DNA of 25,751 nucleotides. Origin: Desulfovibrio oxyclinae DSM 11498 (GTDB taxonomy: Bacteria > Desulfobacterota > Desulfovibrionia > Desulfovibrionales > Desulfovibrionaceae). Each line of letters begins with the position of its first letter. Position 1 is the first letter of the stretch. The DNA lies in assembly GCF_000375485.1 (NCBI RefSeq), contig NZ_AQXE01000002.1, forward strand, positions 134,309 through 160,059, read 5' to 3'. Positions 1 through 8,431 of the stretch are shown here, one piece after another. The notes beneath the pieces are model-generated. The model was not told where the DNA came from. It ran no database searches and saw nothing but the letters and a program-made list of their open reading frames with translations. The position numbers and the translations under genes are program-made.

Positions 1-2979
1 GAAGGGGTGTTGTCCTTTCTGAAATCGCGCAACCTGACCCTGCCGCCGGGAACGCCGGACGACGAACCGGGGATGGACACCATCTGCGCGCTCGGCAACC
101 TCAAGAACGAGCTCTTTCAAGACATCCTGCGCCGCGAAGGCCCGGAGGTGTTCGAGACGTCGGTAGAGCTGGTGGAGGCGCTCAAAAAGCGCAACATCCG
201 GGTGGCCGTGGCAACATCGAGCCGCAACGGTCGGTTGGTATTGCAGCTGGCCGGGCTGGACGACATGTTCGAAGTGGTCGTGGACGGCGTGGTTTCGGAG
301 CGGATGCAGCTCAAGGGCAAGCCCGAACCGGATATCTTCGTCACCGCAGCAGAAGAAATGGGCCTGCATCCCAGTCAGTGCGTGGTGGCGGAAGATGCTA
401 TCTCCGGCGTGCAGGCGGGCAGCGCGGGCAACTTCGGTCTGGTGCTCGGCATAGCGCGCAACATCAATGGCGAGATGCTCAAGCGTTTCGGCGCAGACCT
501 CGTGGTTTCCGATCTCGGCGAGATCACCATTGAGGACATCGGGGAGTGGTTCTCATCCGGACTTGCCTCAGACGACTGGCGTCTCTCATATCACGGCTTC
601 GAGCCGGGCGACGAAAAGCTTCGCGAAACCCTCACCGCCGTGGGTAACGGCTATATGGGCGTTCGCGGTGCATATGAGTGCGAGTGTGCGTCGTACTATT
701 TCTATCCGGGAACCTACATCTCCGGCATCTACAACAAGGTGCCGAGCAAGGTTCAGGGGCGCGATATCTACAACAACGATCTGGTGAACTGCCCCAATTG
801 GCTCCCGGTGGAGTTCAAGGTGGGGTCGGGCGATTTCGTCTCCCCGCTGTCCATGGAGATACTCAGCTACGCCCATGTGCTGAACATGAAAGAGGCCGTG
901 GTCGAACGGCACATCGTGGTCAAGGACAAGGTCGGCCGCATAACGCGCGTCTCAAGCAAGCGGTTCGCCAGTATGCACGACGCGCACGTCTGCGCGTTGA
1001 AATTCGAAATGACGCCGCTGAACTACTCCGGGAAGATAACCTTCCGCTCCGCGCTGGACGGCAACGTCACCAACGGCAACGTGGCGCGCTACAGCTCGCT
1101 GACCTCGAATCACCTCTGTCGTGTGGCGGGCGGTGCTCTCGGCGACGGCTCCTTCCTGCACGTGGAGACGACCCACTCGCGCTACCACATCGTCATGGCC
1201 GCCAAGACCCGCGTGCTGGAGAGCGGCCGTGAGATCGAGCTCAAGAAGGTGGTCTCTCAGGAAAAGGCCAAGGTCGTGGAGGAAATGTCCTTCATGGCTC
1301 AGGAGAACGTCAATTACAGCCTCGAAAAGTTCGTCAGCGTGCGAACCTCGCTGGACAGGGACGCCGAGCCCGATCTGGTGGCACAGGCCATGGAGCGCCT
1401 CGGGCGCGTCAAGACCTTCCATTCCCTGTTCACGCCGCATTACCGCGAGTGGAACAAGCTGTGGGAAAAGGCCGACATTCGCGTGGACGGCGACCGGTTT
1501 GTCCAGCGGGTCATCCGGCTGCACATCTTCCACCTGCTGGTGACGGCCAGCCCCAACACCGTGGGACGCGACGTGGGAATGCCCGCGCGCGGTCTGCACG
1601 GCGAGGCCTATCGCGGGCACATCTTCTGGGATGAGCTCTACATCCAGCCATTCTACGACAGCCATTTCCCGGACATCTCCAAGGCGCTGCTCGAATACCG
1701 CTATAACCGGCTCGATGCGGCGCGTGAGTATGCGAAGGAAAACGGCTACAAGGGTGCCATGTATCCGTGGCAGACCGCGGACGACGGCTCCGAGGAGACG
1801 CAGGAGGTCCATTACAATCCCGAATCCAAGGAATGGGACCCGGACCTTTCGCGCCGCCAGCGGCACGTATCCATAGCCGTGTTCTGCAATGCGTGGCGAT
1901 ATGCCCGCTGGACCGGCGATACAGCCTTCCTCAAGAGCATGGGCGCGGAAATGATGCTCGACATCGCCCAGTTCTGGGGCTCCATTGCCGAGTACGACAA
2001 GGAAACGGACAAATATCACATCGAAGGCGTCATGGGGCCGGACGAATTCCACGAATCCCTTCCGGACTCTGACGAGCACGGCCTCAAGGACAACGCCTAC
2101 ACCAACATCATGGTGGTCTGGCTCATGGAGCGCGCGCTCAAGCTGCTCGACAAGCTCGACTCCAAGACCGTGTCCGCCATCAAGCGCCGCATCGGCCTCA
2201 AGGATAAGGACATTCAGAAGTGGCGAGAAATGACCACCAAGATGAATGTCATCCTCACCGAGGACGGCATCATCTCCCAGTTCGACGGTTACATGGACCT
2301 CAAGGAACTGGATTGGGATGCCTACCGCAAGCGGTTCTACTCCATTCATCGCATGGACCGCATCCTCAAGGCCGAGGGCGACACGCCTGACAACTACAAG
2401 GTCGCCAAGCAGGCCGATACGCTCATGCTCTGGTACGTGCTGGAGATTGACGAGGTGGCACGCATCCTCAAGCAGCTTGGCTACGATCCCGGCGATAAGC
2501 TGGAGATGCTCAGGAAGAATTACGACTACTACGAAAAGCGCACCAGCCACGGCTCGACCCTTTCCAAGATTGTCCACTCCGTGCTGGCGGGATACATCTA
2601 TCCCAGCGAGGTGGCCTGGAACTGGTTCATGGAGGCCATGAAGAGCGACATTTACGATACGCAGGGCGGTACCACGCCCGAGGGCATCCATACCGGCGTG
2701 ATGGCCGGGACGCTGGAAGTGGTCAAGCAGGACTTTGCAGGACTGGACCTCTCGGGCAAGGTCATCGCCCTTGAGCCGGATCTGCCGAGGCATTGGAAGA
2801 CGTTGTCATTCCGCTTCTGCCACCGCAAAGTCTGGTACGACGTGGAGATCAACCATTCCTACGTGCGCGTTTCGGCCAAGACCAGAAGCGAGCGCAGGAT
2901 TCAGGCCATCATCTACGGCACCAGAATAGAGGTGGGGCCGGAGCCTGTGGAGATCGCCAATCCCAAGAGTCCCGAGTAA
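1..2979 (+). CDS. HAD (beta-phosphoglucomutase-like) + glycoside hydrolase family 65 phosphorylase fusion, 5' end outside window
   Basis: The reading frame is open from base 1, and the conserved DxDGV nucleophile motif expected at the start of a HAD domain is absent, so the true start lies upstream. The first ~180 residues are the rest of a HAD domain: motif II (ATSS, ~225), motif III (KGKPEPD, ~315) and motif IV (VAEDAISGVQAG, ~390). The remaining ~800 residues are GH65: VGNGYMGVRGAYE near the start, the catalytic GPDEFHE with Glu codon at 2044, and HGSTLS near 2550, which in the family binds phosphate. This indicates an inverting phosphorylase and not a hydrolase. Family knowledge: GH65 enzymes split trehalose, maltose or kojibiose with phosphate to beta-glucose-1-phosphate, and beta-phosphoglucomutase turns that into glucose-6-phosphate. 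Both steps in one cytoplasmic protein would be substrate channelling. Which disaccharide is used cannot be read from the sequence. Confidence 0.9.
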   Translation, partial: EGVLSFLKSRNLTLPPGTPDDEPGMDTICALGNLKNELFQDILRREGPEVFETSVELVEALKKRNIRVAVATSSRNGRLVLQLAGLDDMFEVVVDGVVSERMQLKGKPEPDIFVTAAEEMGLHPSQCVVAEDAISGVQAGSAGNFGLVLGIARNINGEMLKRFGADLVVSDLGEITIEDIGEWFSSGLASDDWRLSYHGFEPGDEKLRETLTAVGNGYMGVRGAYECECASYYFYPGTYISGIYNKVPSKVQGRDIYNNDLVNCPNWLPVEFKVGSGDFVSPLSMEILSYAHVLNMKEAVVERHIVVKDKVGRITRVSSKRFASMHDAHVCALKFEMTPLNYSGKITFRSALDGNVTNGNVARYSSLTSNHLCRVAGGALGDGSFLHVETTHSRYHIVMAAKTRVLESGREIELKKVVSQEKAKVVEEMSFMAQENVNYSLEKFVSVRTSLDRDAEPDLVAQAMERLGRVKTFHSLFTPHYREWNKLWEKADIRVDGDRFVQRVIRLHIFHLLVTASPNTVGRDVGMPARGLHGEAYRGHIFWDELYIQPFYDSHFPDISKALLEYRYNRLDAAREYAKENGYKGAMYPWQTADDGSEETQEVHYNPESKEWDPDLSRRQRHVSIAVFCNAWRYARWTGDTAFLKSMGAEMMLDIAQFWGSIAEYDKETDKYHIEGVMGPDEFHESLPDSDEHGLKDNAYTNIMVVWLMERALKLLDKLDSKTVSAIKRRIGLKDKDIQKWREMTTKMNVILTEDGIISQFDGYMDLKELDWDAYRKRFYSIHRMDRILKAEGDTPDNYKVAKQADTLMLWYVLEIDEVARILKQLGYDPGDKLEMLRKNYDYYEKRTSHGSTLSKIVHSVLAGYIYPSEVAWNWFMEAMKSDIYDTQGGTTPEGIHTGVMAGTLEVVKQDFAGLDLSGKVIALEPDLPRHWKTLSFRFCHRKVWYDVEINHSYVRVSAKTRSERRIQAIIYGTRIEVGPEPVEIANPKSPE

Positions 2980-3029
2980 GCCGCAAGCAGGAAAGGCATA
3001 GGTTTGCCGCAAGGGTTGCAACAAGGTTC

Positions 3030-3062
3030 GGGGTCGTCCATGGTGGGCGGCCCCGTTTTTTT
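3030..3062 (+). terminator. Rho-independent terminator of the HAD-GH65 gene
   Basis: GGGGTCGTCC and GGGCGGCCCC pair (with G-T wobbles) around a short loop, followed by a run of seven T. It lies about 50 bases after the TAA stop. Confidence 0.8.
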
Positions 3063-3080
3063 GCAGGGTAAGGAAGGCGC

Positions 3081-3113
3081 AAAAAAAAGACGCCCCGGTT
3101 AAGGGGCGTCTTT
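3081..3113 (-). terminator. Rho-independent terminator of the HesB-like selenoprotein gene
   Basis: GACGCCCC / GGGGCGTC stem with a GGTTAA loop. Read on the minus strand it is followed by eight T. It lies 17 bases beyond the TAG stop of the minus-strand gene, and back to back with the terminator of the convergent upstream gene. Confidence 0.8.
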
Positions 3114-3129
3114 GAGTCGGCCGTATGGT

Positions 3130-3453
3130 CTAGCAGCCGCAGGAGCCGCTGGAGCATGCTCCGGGGGAGCACCCGCCGCCCCCGCCTACGGGGTTGGCGG
3201 AATCGACGGTGAACCCGTAGTAGGTCATGTCGATTTTCACTTCGCCGGTTTCAGATGCGAGTTCTTTGTCGATGAGGAAGGTGAAGTCACCCACTTCAGT
3301 CACATTGTCGGTGTCCTTAGGCTCATCCAGAGCCAGAGTCAGTCTCGGACCCGCTCAGCCGCCGGATGCGAGGTAAACACGCACCGGAGCTTTCTCTTTA
3401 TCCGCAAAGTAGCTTTCCAGCTGCTTCTGAGCGGCTTCGCTAACATTGATCAT
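3130..3453 (-). CDS. HesB/IscA-family selenoprotein (in-frame TGA read as Sec33)
   Basis: A 107-residue protein visible only if one in-frame TGA (3357-3355) is read as selenocysteine. The frame starts at ATG 3453, with AAGGAGG upstream, and ends at TAG. Around the TGA the protein reads LASGG-U-AGPRLTLALDEP. In IscA/HesB proteins a Cys sits exactly there (GGC-x-G), followed by an L-x-LDEP-like strand. The rest is a typical A-type fold (GDFTFLIDKEL, then VKIDMTYYGFTV), followed by a Gly/Cys-rich tail ending in SGSCGC, where the family has its Cys-x-Cys. Known: Sec-containing HesB-like proteins occur in selenoproteomes of delta-proteobacterial sulfate reducers. Role inferred: Fe-S or metal/thiol chemistry; the substrate is unknown. 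Coding continues cleanly for 74 residues after the TGA, with its own terminator, so this is not a decayed gene. Confidence 0.88.
3320..3357 (-). promoter_or_regulatory. Sec UGA codon and candidate bacterial SECIS hairpin
   Basis: The UGA is at 3357-3355 on the minus strand. Within the next 37 bases two overlapping hairpins can be drawn: CCGAG/CUCUGG (3348-3333, loop ACUGA, one bulged U) and a perfect GGCUC/GAGCC (3334-3320, loop UGGAU). Bacterial SECIS elements are short hairpins inside the coding sequence just after UGA. The first hairpin has the better position. I could not fold this by computer. Confidence 0.5.
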
Positions 3454-3486
3454 CTACGTCCTCCTTGTCATTGGCTGGGGACCAAA

Positions 3487-3515
3487 CACGTAAGCATGAC
3501 CCATAGGTTTGTCAA
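3487..3515 (-). promoter_or_regulatory. Candidate promoter of the HesB-like gene
   Basis: On the minus strand TTGACA (3515-3510) is followed after 17 bases by TACGTG (3492-3487). The -35 is perfect and the -10 is poor. It lies ~35 bases upstream of the ATG. Confidence 0.35.
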
Positions 3516-3545
3516 ATACATTGTGGTGCTTCGGGCCAAGTTCGG

Positions 3546-3574
3546 TTGACCGCAGGTACAGCATGGATTATTCC
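3546..3574 (+). promoter_or_regulatory. Candidate promoter of the pyrR operon
   Basis: TTGACC (3546-3551), a 17-base spacer and TATTCC (3569-3574), 30 bases before the pyrR ATG. The only other signal seen in this 150-base divergent gap is the ribosome site GGAGG at 3591. Confidence 0.4.
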
Positions 3575-3603
3575 AAGGCATCCCCGAAACGGAGGACATT
3601 ATC

Positions 3604-4152
3604 ATGAAAGAATGCGGAACCATTCTCAATAACAAGGAAATGGCCCGGACGCTGGAACGACTGGCTTCCGAGATCATCGAACGCCGGGGCGACAACGAAT
3701 CGCTGGCGCTTGTCGGCGTGCAGCGCCGTGGCGCGGATCTGGCCGAGCGGCTGCAGGCCATCCTGTCCGACAAACTGGAGCGCCGGGTGCCGCTGGGCAA
3801 GCTGGATATCAACCTGTACCGGGATGACTGGACCACGCTGAACATCCAGCCTTCCATCAACTGTACGGAAATCCCGTTTGACGTCGAAGGCAAGAGCATC
3901 GTGCTCGTGGACGACGTGCTGTTCTCCGGACGCACCACCCGTGCCGCGCTGGAAGCCGTGCTGGACTACGGTCGGCCGCGCCGCGTGGAGCTGCTGGTGC
4001 TCATCGACCGGGGGCACAGGGAGCTGCCCATACAGGCCGACTACGTGGGCAAGCGTGTGGATACCGGCGACGCAGAACACGTCAATGTGCTCGTGAACGA
4101 GCGCGACGGCGAAGACCGCGTCTGCCTGACGACCGGAAAAGACGACGCATGA
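3604..4152 (+). CDS. pyrR: PyrR-type phosphoribosyltransferase (pyrimidine regulator / uracil phosphoribosyltransferase)
   Basis: 182 residues, the normal PyrR length. The PRPP-binding loop is plain: SIVLVDDVLFSGRTTRAAL from residue 98, with the two acidic residues D103-D104. The N-terminal part has VGVQRRGADLAERL, and the C-terminal part has LLVLIDRGHRELP-x-ADYVGK, which is characteristic of PyrR rather than of Upp. Known: PyrR binds pyr mRNA in some bacteria and has uracil phosphoribosyltransferase activity. No pyr biosynthesis gene or attenuator is visible here, so which of the two roles applies is open. GGAGG stands 9 bases before ATG 3604. Its stop overlaps the next start by four bases (ATGA), so it heads a coupled operon. 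Confidence 0.9.
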   Translation: MKECGTILNNKEMARTLERLASEIIERRGDNESLALVGVQRRGADLAERLQAILSDKLERRVPLGKLDINLYRDDWTTLNIQPSINCTEIPFDVEGKSIVLVDDVLFSGRTTRAALEAVLDYGRPRRVELLVLIDRGHRELPIQADYVGKRVDTGDAEHVNVLVNERDGEDRVCLTTGKDDA

Positions 4153-4685
4153 CATTTACCAAAGTCGAACGCGACAGCGAGCCGAAGCCCTGCATAACGC
4201 TGGTGGGCATGGCGGGAGCGGGCAAGTCCACGCTGGCCCCCATGCTGGCAGAGGCGCTGGGCTGGAAGCACATGGACACGGACCGCCTTCTGGAAGCCTT
4301 CTACGGGCGTCCGCTGCAGGATATCTTCGATGGCTACGGCCTTGAAGAGTTCCTGCGCATCGAGGAACAGCTGGTGAGCGAAGTGTTCCTGAACCGCACG
4401 GTCATATCCACCGGCGGCAGCGTCGTGTACGGCAAGCGCGCCGTGGATCGTCTCAGGGAACTCGGCTCCGTGGTTTTTCTCGAAATCGACGCCGAGACCT
4501 TCGAGAAGCGCGTGGGCGACGCCGAGGGCCGAGGACTGGCCATCGCGCCGGGCAAGACCCTGCGCGACCTCTTTGACGAGCGTCAGCCGCTCTACCGTGC
4601 CGCCGCAGACGTCACGGTGCGCACCGACCGCTGTACGCCCGAGGAGTGCGTCAGCGAGATTCTGGAAAAGGTGGACATCGAATGA
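4149..4685 (+). CDS. Shikimate kinase-like protein
   Basis: 178 residues, shikimate-kinase size. Walker A is GMAGAGKST (residues 20-28). D43 and D45 in MDTD match the shikimate/Mg-binding Asp. FLRIEEQLV resembles the FRxxE substrate motif. STGGS stands where the family has TGGG, so the third glycine is a serine. The lid and adenine-binding arginines appear in EGRGLA and RQPLYR. Known reaction: ATP + shikimate to shikimate-3-phosphate. The altered Gly motif and the absence of other aro genes leave room for a paralogue phosphorylating another substrate. It overlaps pyrR by ATGA and the following gene by ATGA, so the three are probably translated together. Confidence 0.7.
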   Translation: MTFTKVERDSEPKPCITLVGMAGAGKSTLAPMLAEALGWKHMDTDRLLEAFYGRPLQDIFDGYGLEEFLRIEEQLVSEVFLNRTVISTGGSVVYGKRAVDRLRELGSVVFLEIDAETFEKRVGDAEGRGLAIAPGKTLRDLFDERQPLYRAAADVTVRTDRCTPEECVSEILEKVDIE

Positions 4686-5281
4686 AAAAGCTGACCCCCA
4701 AGGCTGCGTACCGCAAGTTGGCGGCCCTGTATAAGCGCATGGCCGATGAATACTCGGACGTGGCCGGTGCCGTGGGACTGAGCTGCGAAGGCTGCAACGA
4801 CAATTGTTGCCGCAGTTACTTCCAGCATCATACCTATGTGGAATGGGCCTACCTCTGGGAGGGACTGAATTCCCTGCCGGGGGCCGAGCGCGAGGCGATC
4901 CGTCAGCGCGCCGAGACCTATCTTGATGAGGCTCGCATCGCTTTGGAGAAGGGCGAGCGTCCGGCGGCCATGTGTCCGCTCATCCGCGAGGACGGCCTGT
5001 GCGGACTGTACGAGTATCGCCTGATGACCTGCCGGATGCACGGCGTTCCCAACGTCCTCGTGAGGCCCGACGGCCGCGTGTCGTCGTTTCCGGGATGCTG
5101 GCGCACGCAGGAACTGGCCGGGGATCAGCCCGAGCAGCTGCCGACCTTGAACCGTACGCCCATGCTCAAGGAGCTTGCCCAGTTGGAGATGCAGTTCGTG
5201 GGTAAGAAGTTGCAGCAGATGCCCAAGGTGGACCACACCATTGCCGAGATGATTCTCATCGGACCGCCGAAATTCAGCTGA
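4682..5281 (+). CDS. YkgJ-family cysteine cluster protein
   Basis: 199 residues from ATG 4682, whose start overlaps the TGA of the upstream gene. A GTG 12 codons earlier is less likely. Cysteines are arranged as C35-x2-C38-x3-C42-C43, then C98, C107, C117 and C139, with R-x-MTCRMHG between. This is the pattern of the YkgJ/UPF0153 family, thought to bind zinc or an Fe-S cluster; no activity is established. No signal peptide or membrane segment is seen, so it should be cytoplasmic. The link with PyrR and the shikimate-kinase-like protein is positional only. Confidence 0.75.
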   Translation: MKKLTPKAAYRKLAALYKRMADEYSDVAGAVGLSCEGCNDNCCRSYFQHHTYVEWAYLWEGLNSLPGAEREAIRQRAETYLDEARIALEKGERPAAMCPLIREDGLCGLYEYRLMTCRMHGVPNVLVRPDGRVSSFPGCWRTQELAGDQPEQLPTLNRTPMLKELAQLEMQFVGKKLQQMPKVDHTIAEMILIGPPKFS

Positions 5282-5304
5282 TTTCTCAATATCTTTACAA
5301 CGCG

Positions 5305-5344
5305 AAAACGGGCCGCTTCCCTGGGGAGGCGGCCCGTTTTGGTT
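5305..5344. terminator. Bidirectional terminator between ykgJ-like gene and MCP gene
   Basis: AAAACGGGCCGC and GCGGCCCGTTTT form a 12-base perfect stem around TTCCCTGGGGAG. T-runs stand on both strands. It lies between two convergent genes. Confidence 0.85.
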
Positions 5345-5386
5345 TTATCCTGCGACAACTTTCAAGGCCGTCGCGTGTTGCATGAC

Positions 5387-7486
5387 CTAGAAGCGTTCGA
5401 ACTCGTCGTCATCCAACTTGAGGTCGAGGCCGCCGGAGCTGTTGCCTTTGCTTGCCTCGTCCTTGTCCGCAGGCTTGTCCTTTTTCCCCTTTTTGGCGGG
5501 CGGAAGCTGGTTGCCCGAAGACGCGGCCTTGGCTTTGCGCTTCTGGTCGGGACGGGGGCGCGACGAGGTCACGCGCGCCTGTTGGCGGGACTGGCCCGCA
5601 CCGGTGTTGAAGAAGCGCAGCACTTCCTGAAGCTGGACGGCCTCTGCGGAGAGGTTCTCCGAGGTGGAGGACACTTCCTCGGACGAAGCGGCGTTCTGCT
5701 GAATGACCGTGTCGAGCTGCTGGATGGCGCTGTTGATCTCGGTCACCGCGGCGTTCTGTTCATTGGTGGCCGTGGATATTTCCTGAATCATCTCCGCCGT
5801 GCGCTGGATGTCCGGCACGAGCTGGCCGAGCTGCTCGCCTGCCTTCTCCGCCACGTGGACGGTGGAGGATGAAAGCTCGCTGATCTCGCCTGCGGCACCG
5901 CCACTGCGTTCCGCCAGCTTGCGGACTTCCGCCGCCACGACCGCGAAGCCCTTGCCGTGTTCCCCGGCGCGGGCCGCCTCGATGGCCGCATTGAGGGCCA
6001 GCAGGTTCGTCTGCCGGGCGATCTCCTCGATGACGGTGATCTTTTCGGCAATATCCTTCATGGCGGTGACGGCCTGCGTCACCGCGCCGCCCGTTTCTTC
6101 CGCGCTCTTGGCGGCGGAGCGGGCCATGCGCTCGGTCTCCACCGCGTTTTCCGCGTTGGTCTGAATGTTGGATGTCATCTGTTCCATGGAGGAGGATACC
6201 TCTTCCACGCTGGCGGCCTGTTCTGTGGCGCCCTGCGACATGCTGATGGCCGAAGAGGAGAGCTCCTCGCTGCCGGTGGCCACGGTCTCCGCCGCGGACT
6301 GCACGTCGCCGATGACGTTCTTGAGTCGTGTGGTCATGGAGCGCAGAGCTTGGGCAAGCTGGCCCACCTCGTCCTTCTGGTCAACGTCGATGTCGCGTGT
6401 CAGGTCGCCCTCTGCCAGCCCTTCGGCCAGCTGGATGCCCTTGCTCACGGGCTTGGTGATGACGCCCGCAATCACGTAGAGGACGATGAAGAGAATCACG
6501 ACGGCGGCTATGCCTATCCAGATGCCGATCATGGCTATGGAGTTGGCCTTGGCATTGACCCGTGAGAGCGGAATGCTCACCGCGAGCGTCCACGATTTGC
6601 CGCTCTTGCCAATCCTGATGGGAGCAAAGGCCACGAATTGTCCGGAGCCGTCCTCGTCCGAAGCCATCGTGACGGAGAGGGAGTCCCCGTTTTTCACGGC
6701 CCGCATGACCTGATCGCGGTTCTCGCCGTCGATGACGCCTTCCAGCTGCTTGCCGTTCAGGTTTTCGTCAGGGTGGGCCACGATGAATCCGGTCTCGGTG
6801 ACCAGATAGGCGAAGCCGGTTTCGAAAGGTTTGATGCCGAGTACCGCTTCGCGCAGGTCGTCGAGGTAGAAGTCAACGCCGACCACGCCGATGAATTTTC
6901 CGTCCTTCTTCACCGGGGCGCCGGTTGAGGCGAGCCAGTACTTCTTGCCGTTCGCTTCCCAAGGGTAGGGCTGGCCGAGAATCTCGTGACCCTGCCGAAT
7001 GGGTTCCTCAAACCATGCCTGCCCCTCAAGCTTTTCATCTCCCGCAAAGTCCGAAATGATCTCTGAACCGTCCCGGTGATACCAGTTGCGGTACGCCCCT
7101 TTGTAGGTGTCGCGGTACTCGTCCTCGCGGTCGTCGTATGTGTTGGGCGGGAAGGTGCACCAGGCACCGGACAGCTCCTCGTTTCGCTCAAGCACGTCGA
7201 TAAGGACGGAGTCCAGAAACTCGCGGTCCGGAATGGGCCGGTATTCGGCTCCCTGTTCGAACATTCCAGCAAGGGTGCGCGTGACGCTCATGGCGAGATT
7301 CAGAGTTCGGCCCATCTCCAGCCCGTAGCCGCGGGCCTTGTCCTGTGCCAGCTCCTGAGCCTGTTCCACCACGATGTTCTGGGCCCTTGAAGTCATGAAC
7401 CACGTACTGGTTGCAAGTACTAAAATGATGATGGTGAATGTCGGAACCAGAATCTTCAGCTTCAGGCTCCAGTCCTTGAAATGCAT
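5387..7486 (-). CDS. Methyl-accepting chemotaxis protein with dCache sensor domain
   Basis: 699 residues. The first membrane helix is at ~11-31 and the second at ~317-340, enclosing a ~285-residue periplasmic double-Cache domain (W-x-AFEEP-like segment, [20 protein letters not shown]). Then come HAMP (~342-395) and a signalling domain whose hairpin tip is [19 protein letters not shown] (~488). [17 protein letters not shown] follows directly. Known: Cache ligands are small organic acids or amino acids, and the tip binds CheA/CheW. After the signalling helix there is a ~60-residue Lys/Pro-rich linker ending in an acidic LDDDEFERF, which is not the usual NWETF-type CheR tether but might serve as a tail for an adaptation enzyme. 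GGGAGGG precedes the ATG. No chemotaxis genes adjoin it. Confidence 0.93.
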   Translation of the reverse strand: MHFKDWSLKLKILVPTFTIIILVLATSTWFMTSRAQNIVVEQAQELAQDKARGYGLEMGRTLNLAMSVTRTLAGMFEQGAEYRPIPDREFLDSVLIDVLERNEELSGAWCTFPPNTYDDREDEYRDTYKGAYRNWYHRDGSEIISDFAGDEKLEGQAWFEEPIRQGHEILGQPYPWEANGKKYWLASTGAPVKKDGKFIGVVGVDFYLDDLREAVLGIKPFETGFAYLVTETGFIVAHPDENLNGKQLEGVIDGENRDQVMRAVKNGDSLSVTMASDEDGSGQFVAFAPIRIGKSGKSWTLAVSIPLSRVNAKANSIAMIGIWIGIAAVVILFIVLYVIAGVITKPVSKGIQLAEGLAEGDLTRDIDVDQKDEVGQLAQALRSMTTRLKNVIGDVQSAAETVATGSEELSSSAISMSQGATEQAASVEEVSSSMEQMTSNIQTNAENAVETERMARSAAKSAEETGGAVTQAVTAMKDIAEKITVIEEIARQTNLLALNAAIEAARAGEHGKGFAVVAAEVRKLAERSGGAAGEISELSSSTVHVAEKAGEQLGQLVPDIQRTAEMIQEISTATNEQNAAVTEINSAIQQLDTVIQQNAASSEEVSSTSENLSAEAVQLQEVLRFFNTGAGQSRQQARVTSSRPRPDQKRKAKAASSGNQLPPAKKGKKDKPADKDEASKGNSSGGLDLKLDDDEFERF

Positions 7487-7733
7487 GCAGTCCCTCCCGT
7501 TATGGTCGATGTGTCAAACCGGTTGCAGCGCCATGTGAATCAACCAAACCACAATCGGTGCGGCAAGTAAATGATATTGCTTGCAGGTAACCGTGGCGTG
7601 ACCTGCCTGAAGCTTTCATGAAACAGGCACGGAGAGAGCGTTTTCCCGAGAGGATGGAAAATGTCTAGGCGGGTGCAGACCCGCGAAAGGATTCTGTTCG
7701 GAGAATAGGGGGATTGGTGCCTTTCACGGTTTG

Positions 7734-8078
7734 CTACAGGGGATCTACGGTTGCGGCCAGATGTGGCTCCCCGTCAATCATGCCGGCAAAGATCACATGC
7801 TCGGCATCGCCGATGGTACCGTCGGCGTGAAGGATTGCCAGGTTCAGCGGGGTGTCCAGAATGTTCGTATTGCCGGTCTCGACGTATGTGGAAAAGGCGA
7901 TTTGGTGTGCCTGACGCATTTTCTCGGGGATGATGCGGTTGAGGCCACCCCCTGTCAAATCCTCTGCCCGCCAGCCGAATGCTGCGGTGAACCGGTCGTT
8001 GATATGCGTGACGACTCCCGCGGAATCGACAACGATCAGTGGCTTGTCCGTGATGCGGATCAACTCTTCCAGATGCAT
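7734..8078 (-). CDS. Single PAS-domain protein
   Basis: 114 residues from ATG 8078, preceded by AGGAGA at good spacing; the open frame extends 16 codons further up but has no ribosome site there. Almost the whole protein is one PAS domain: ITDKPLIVVDSAGVVTHINDRF at the start, FGWRAEDLTGG, then IIPEKMRQAHQIAF and a C-terminal strand pair. This is like the PAS sensors that end in ...IPERFRDAH. There is no output domain (kinase, GGDEF, HTH), so it must act through a partner or be a free-standing sensor. It is divergent from katA across a 353-base gap, which hints at redox or oxygen sensing; that is inference only. Confidence 0.7.
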   Translation of the reverse strand: MHLEELIRITDKPLIVVDSAGVVTHINDRFTAAFGWRAEDLTGGGLNRIIPEKMRQAHQIAFSTYVETGNTNILDTPLNLAILHADGTIGDAEHVIFAGMIDGEPHLAATVDPL

Positions 8079-8431
8079 GTGTTCTCCTGAAGGCTGAATA
8101 TAATATTCTATATGCTTTGGTAGCACGTCTCGGTGTCAGAAAAAATGACGTTATAATGAGAGGCTTCTCAGTACCTGAAGGCCTCCTGCAGAATGGACGC
8201 ATGAGACGAAAGAAAAGGTCCTCAGAAATAATAATACTCCACCGAATCTTTGCTTTAATGATTTATTACAGGATATTACAATTGGTCGCAGGGCCGGTTG
8301 GAAATACCACGAAGAAATGTCTTTCGATTCGTTTGACCAAAATATTCTGATAATGATACGCAGAAAATAGTAATCAGAATCCATCAACAGTGGATTGCAG
8401 GCTTCAGCCGCTTTCCAAGGAGGTACATTCG
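8079..8431. other. Divergent intergenic region between the PAS gene and katA
   Basis: 353 AT-rich bases with no convincing gene. Besides the operator-like inverted repeat listed separately, it holds TTGACC at 8333-8338 without a good -10, and an AT-rich stretch at 8225-8282. The katA ribosome site AAGGAGG is at 8417-8423. Confidence 0.5.
8344..8380. promoter_or_regulatory. Operator-like inverted repeat upstream of katA, with an overlapping Fur/PerR-like half box
   Basis: ATTCTGAT (8344-8351) and ATCAGAAT (8373-8380) are a perfect 8-base inverted repeat separated by 21 bases. Overlapping the left arm is TGATAATGATACGCA (8348-8362), which matches the Fur-family 7-1-7 consensus at 11 of 14 positions (the whole left half). 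It lies 52-88 bases before the catalase start, suggesting control of catalase by a Fur/PerR-type or other dimeric regulator. Confidence 0.45.

Noticed and set aside
952..2793. A 613-codon minus-strand open frame
   Set aside because: Antisense shadow of the GH65 domain; no known domain and no ribosome site.
3355..3357. In-frame TGA as a pseudogene stop or sequencing error
   Set aside because: It stands at the functional Cys position, the frame stays conserved after it, and a terminator follows; selenocysteine explains it better.
7669..7684. Hairpin GCGGGT/ACCCGC between the MCP and PAS genes
   Set aside because: Short, no T-run, and no gene arrangement that would need a terminator there; likely chance in GC-rich DNA.
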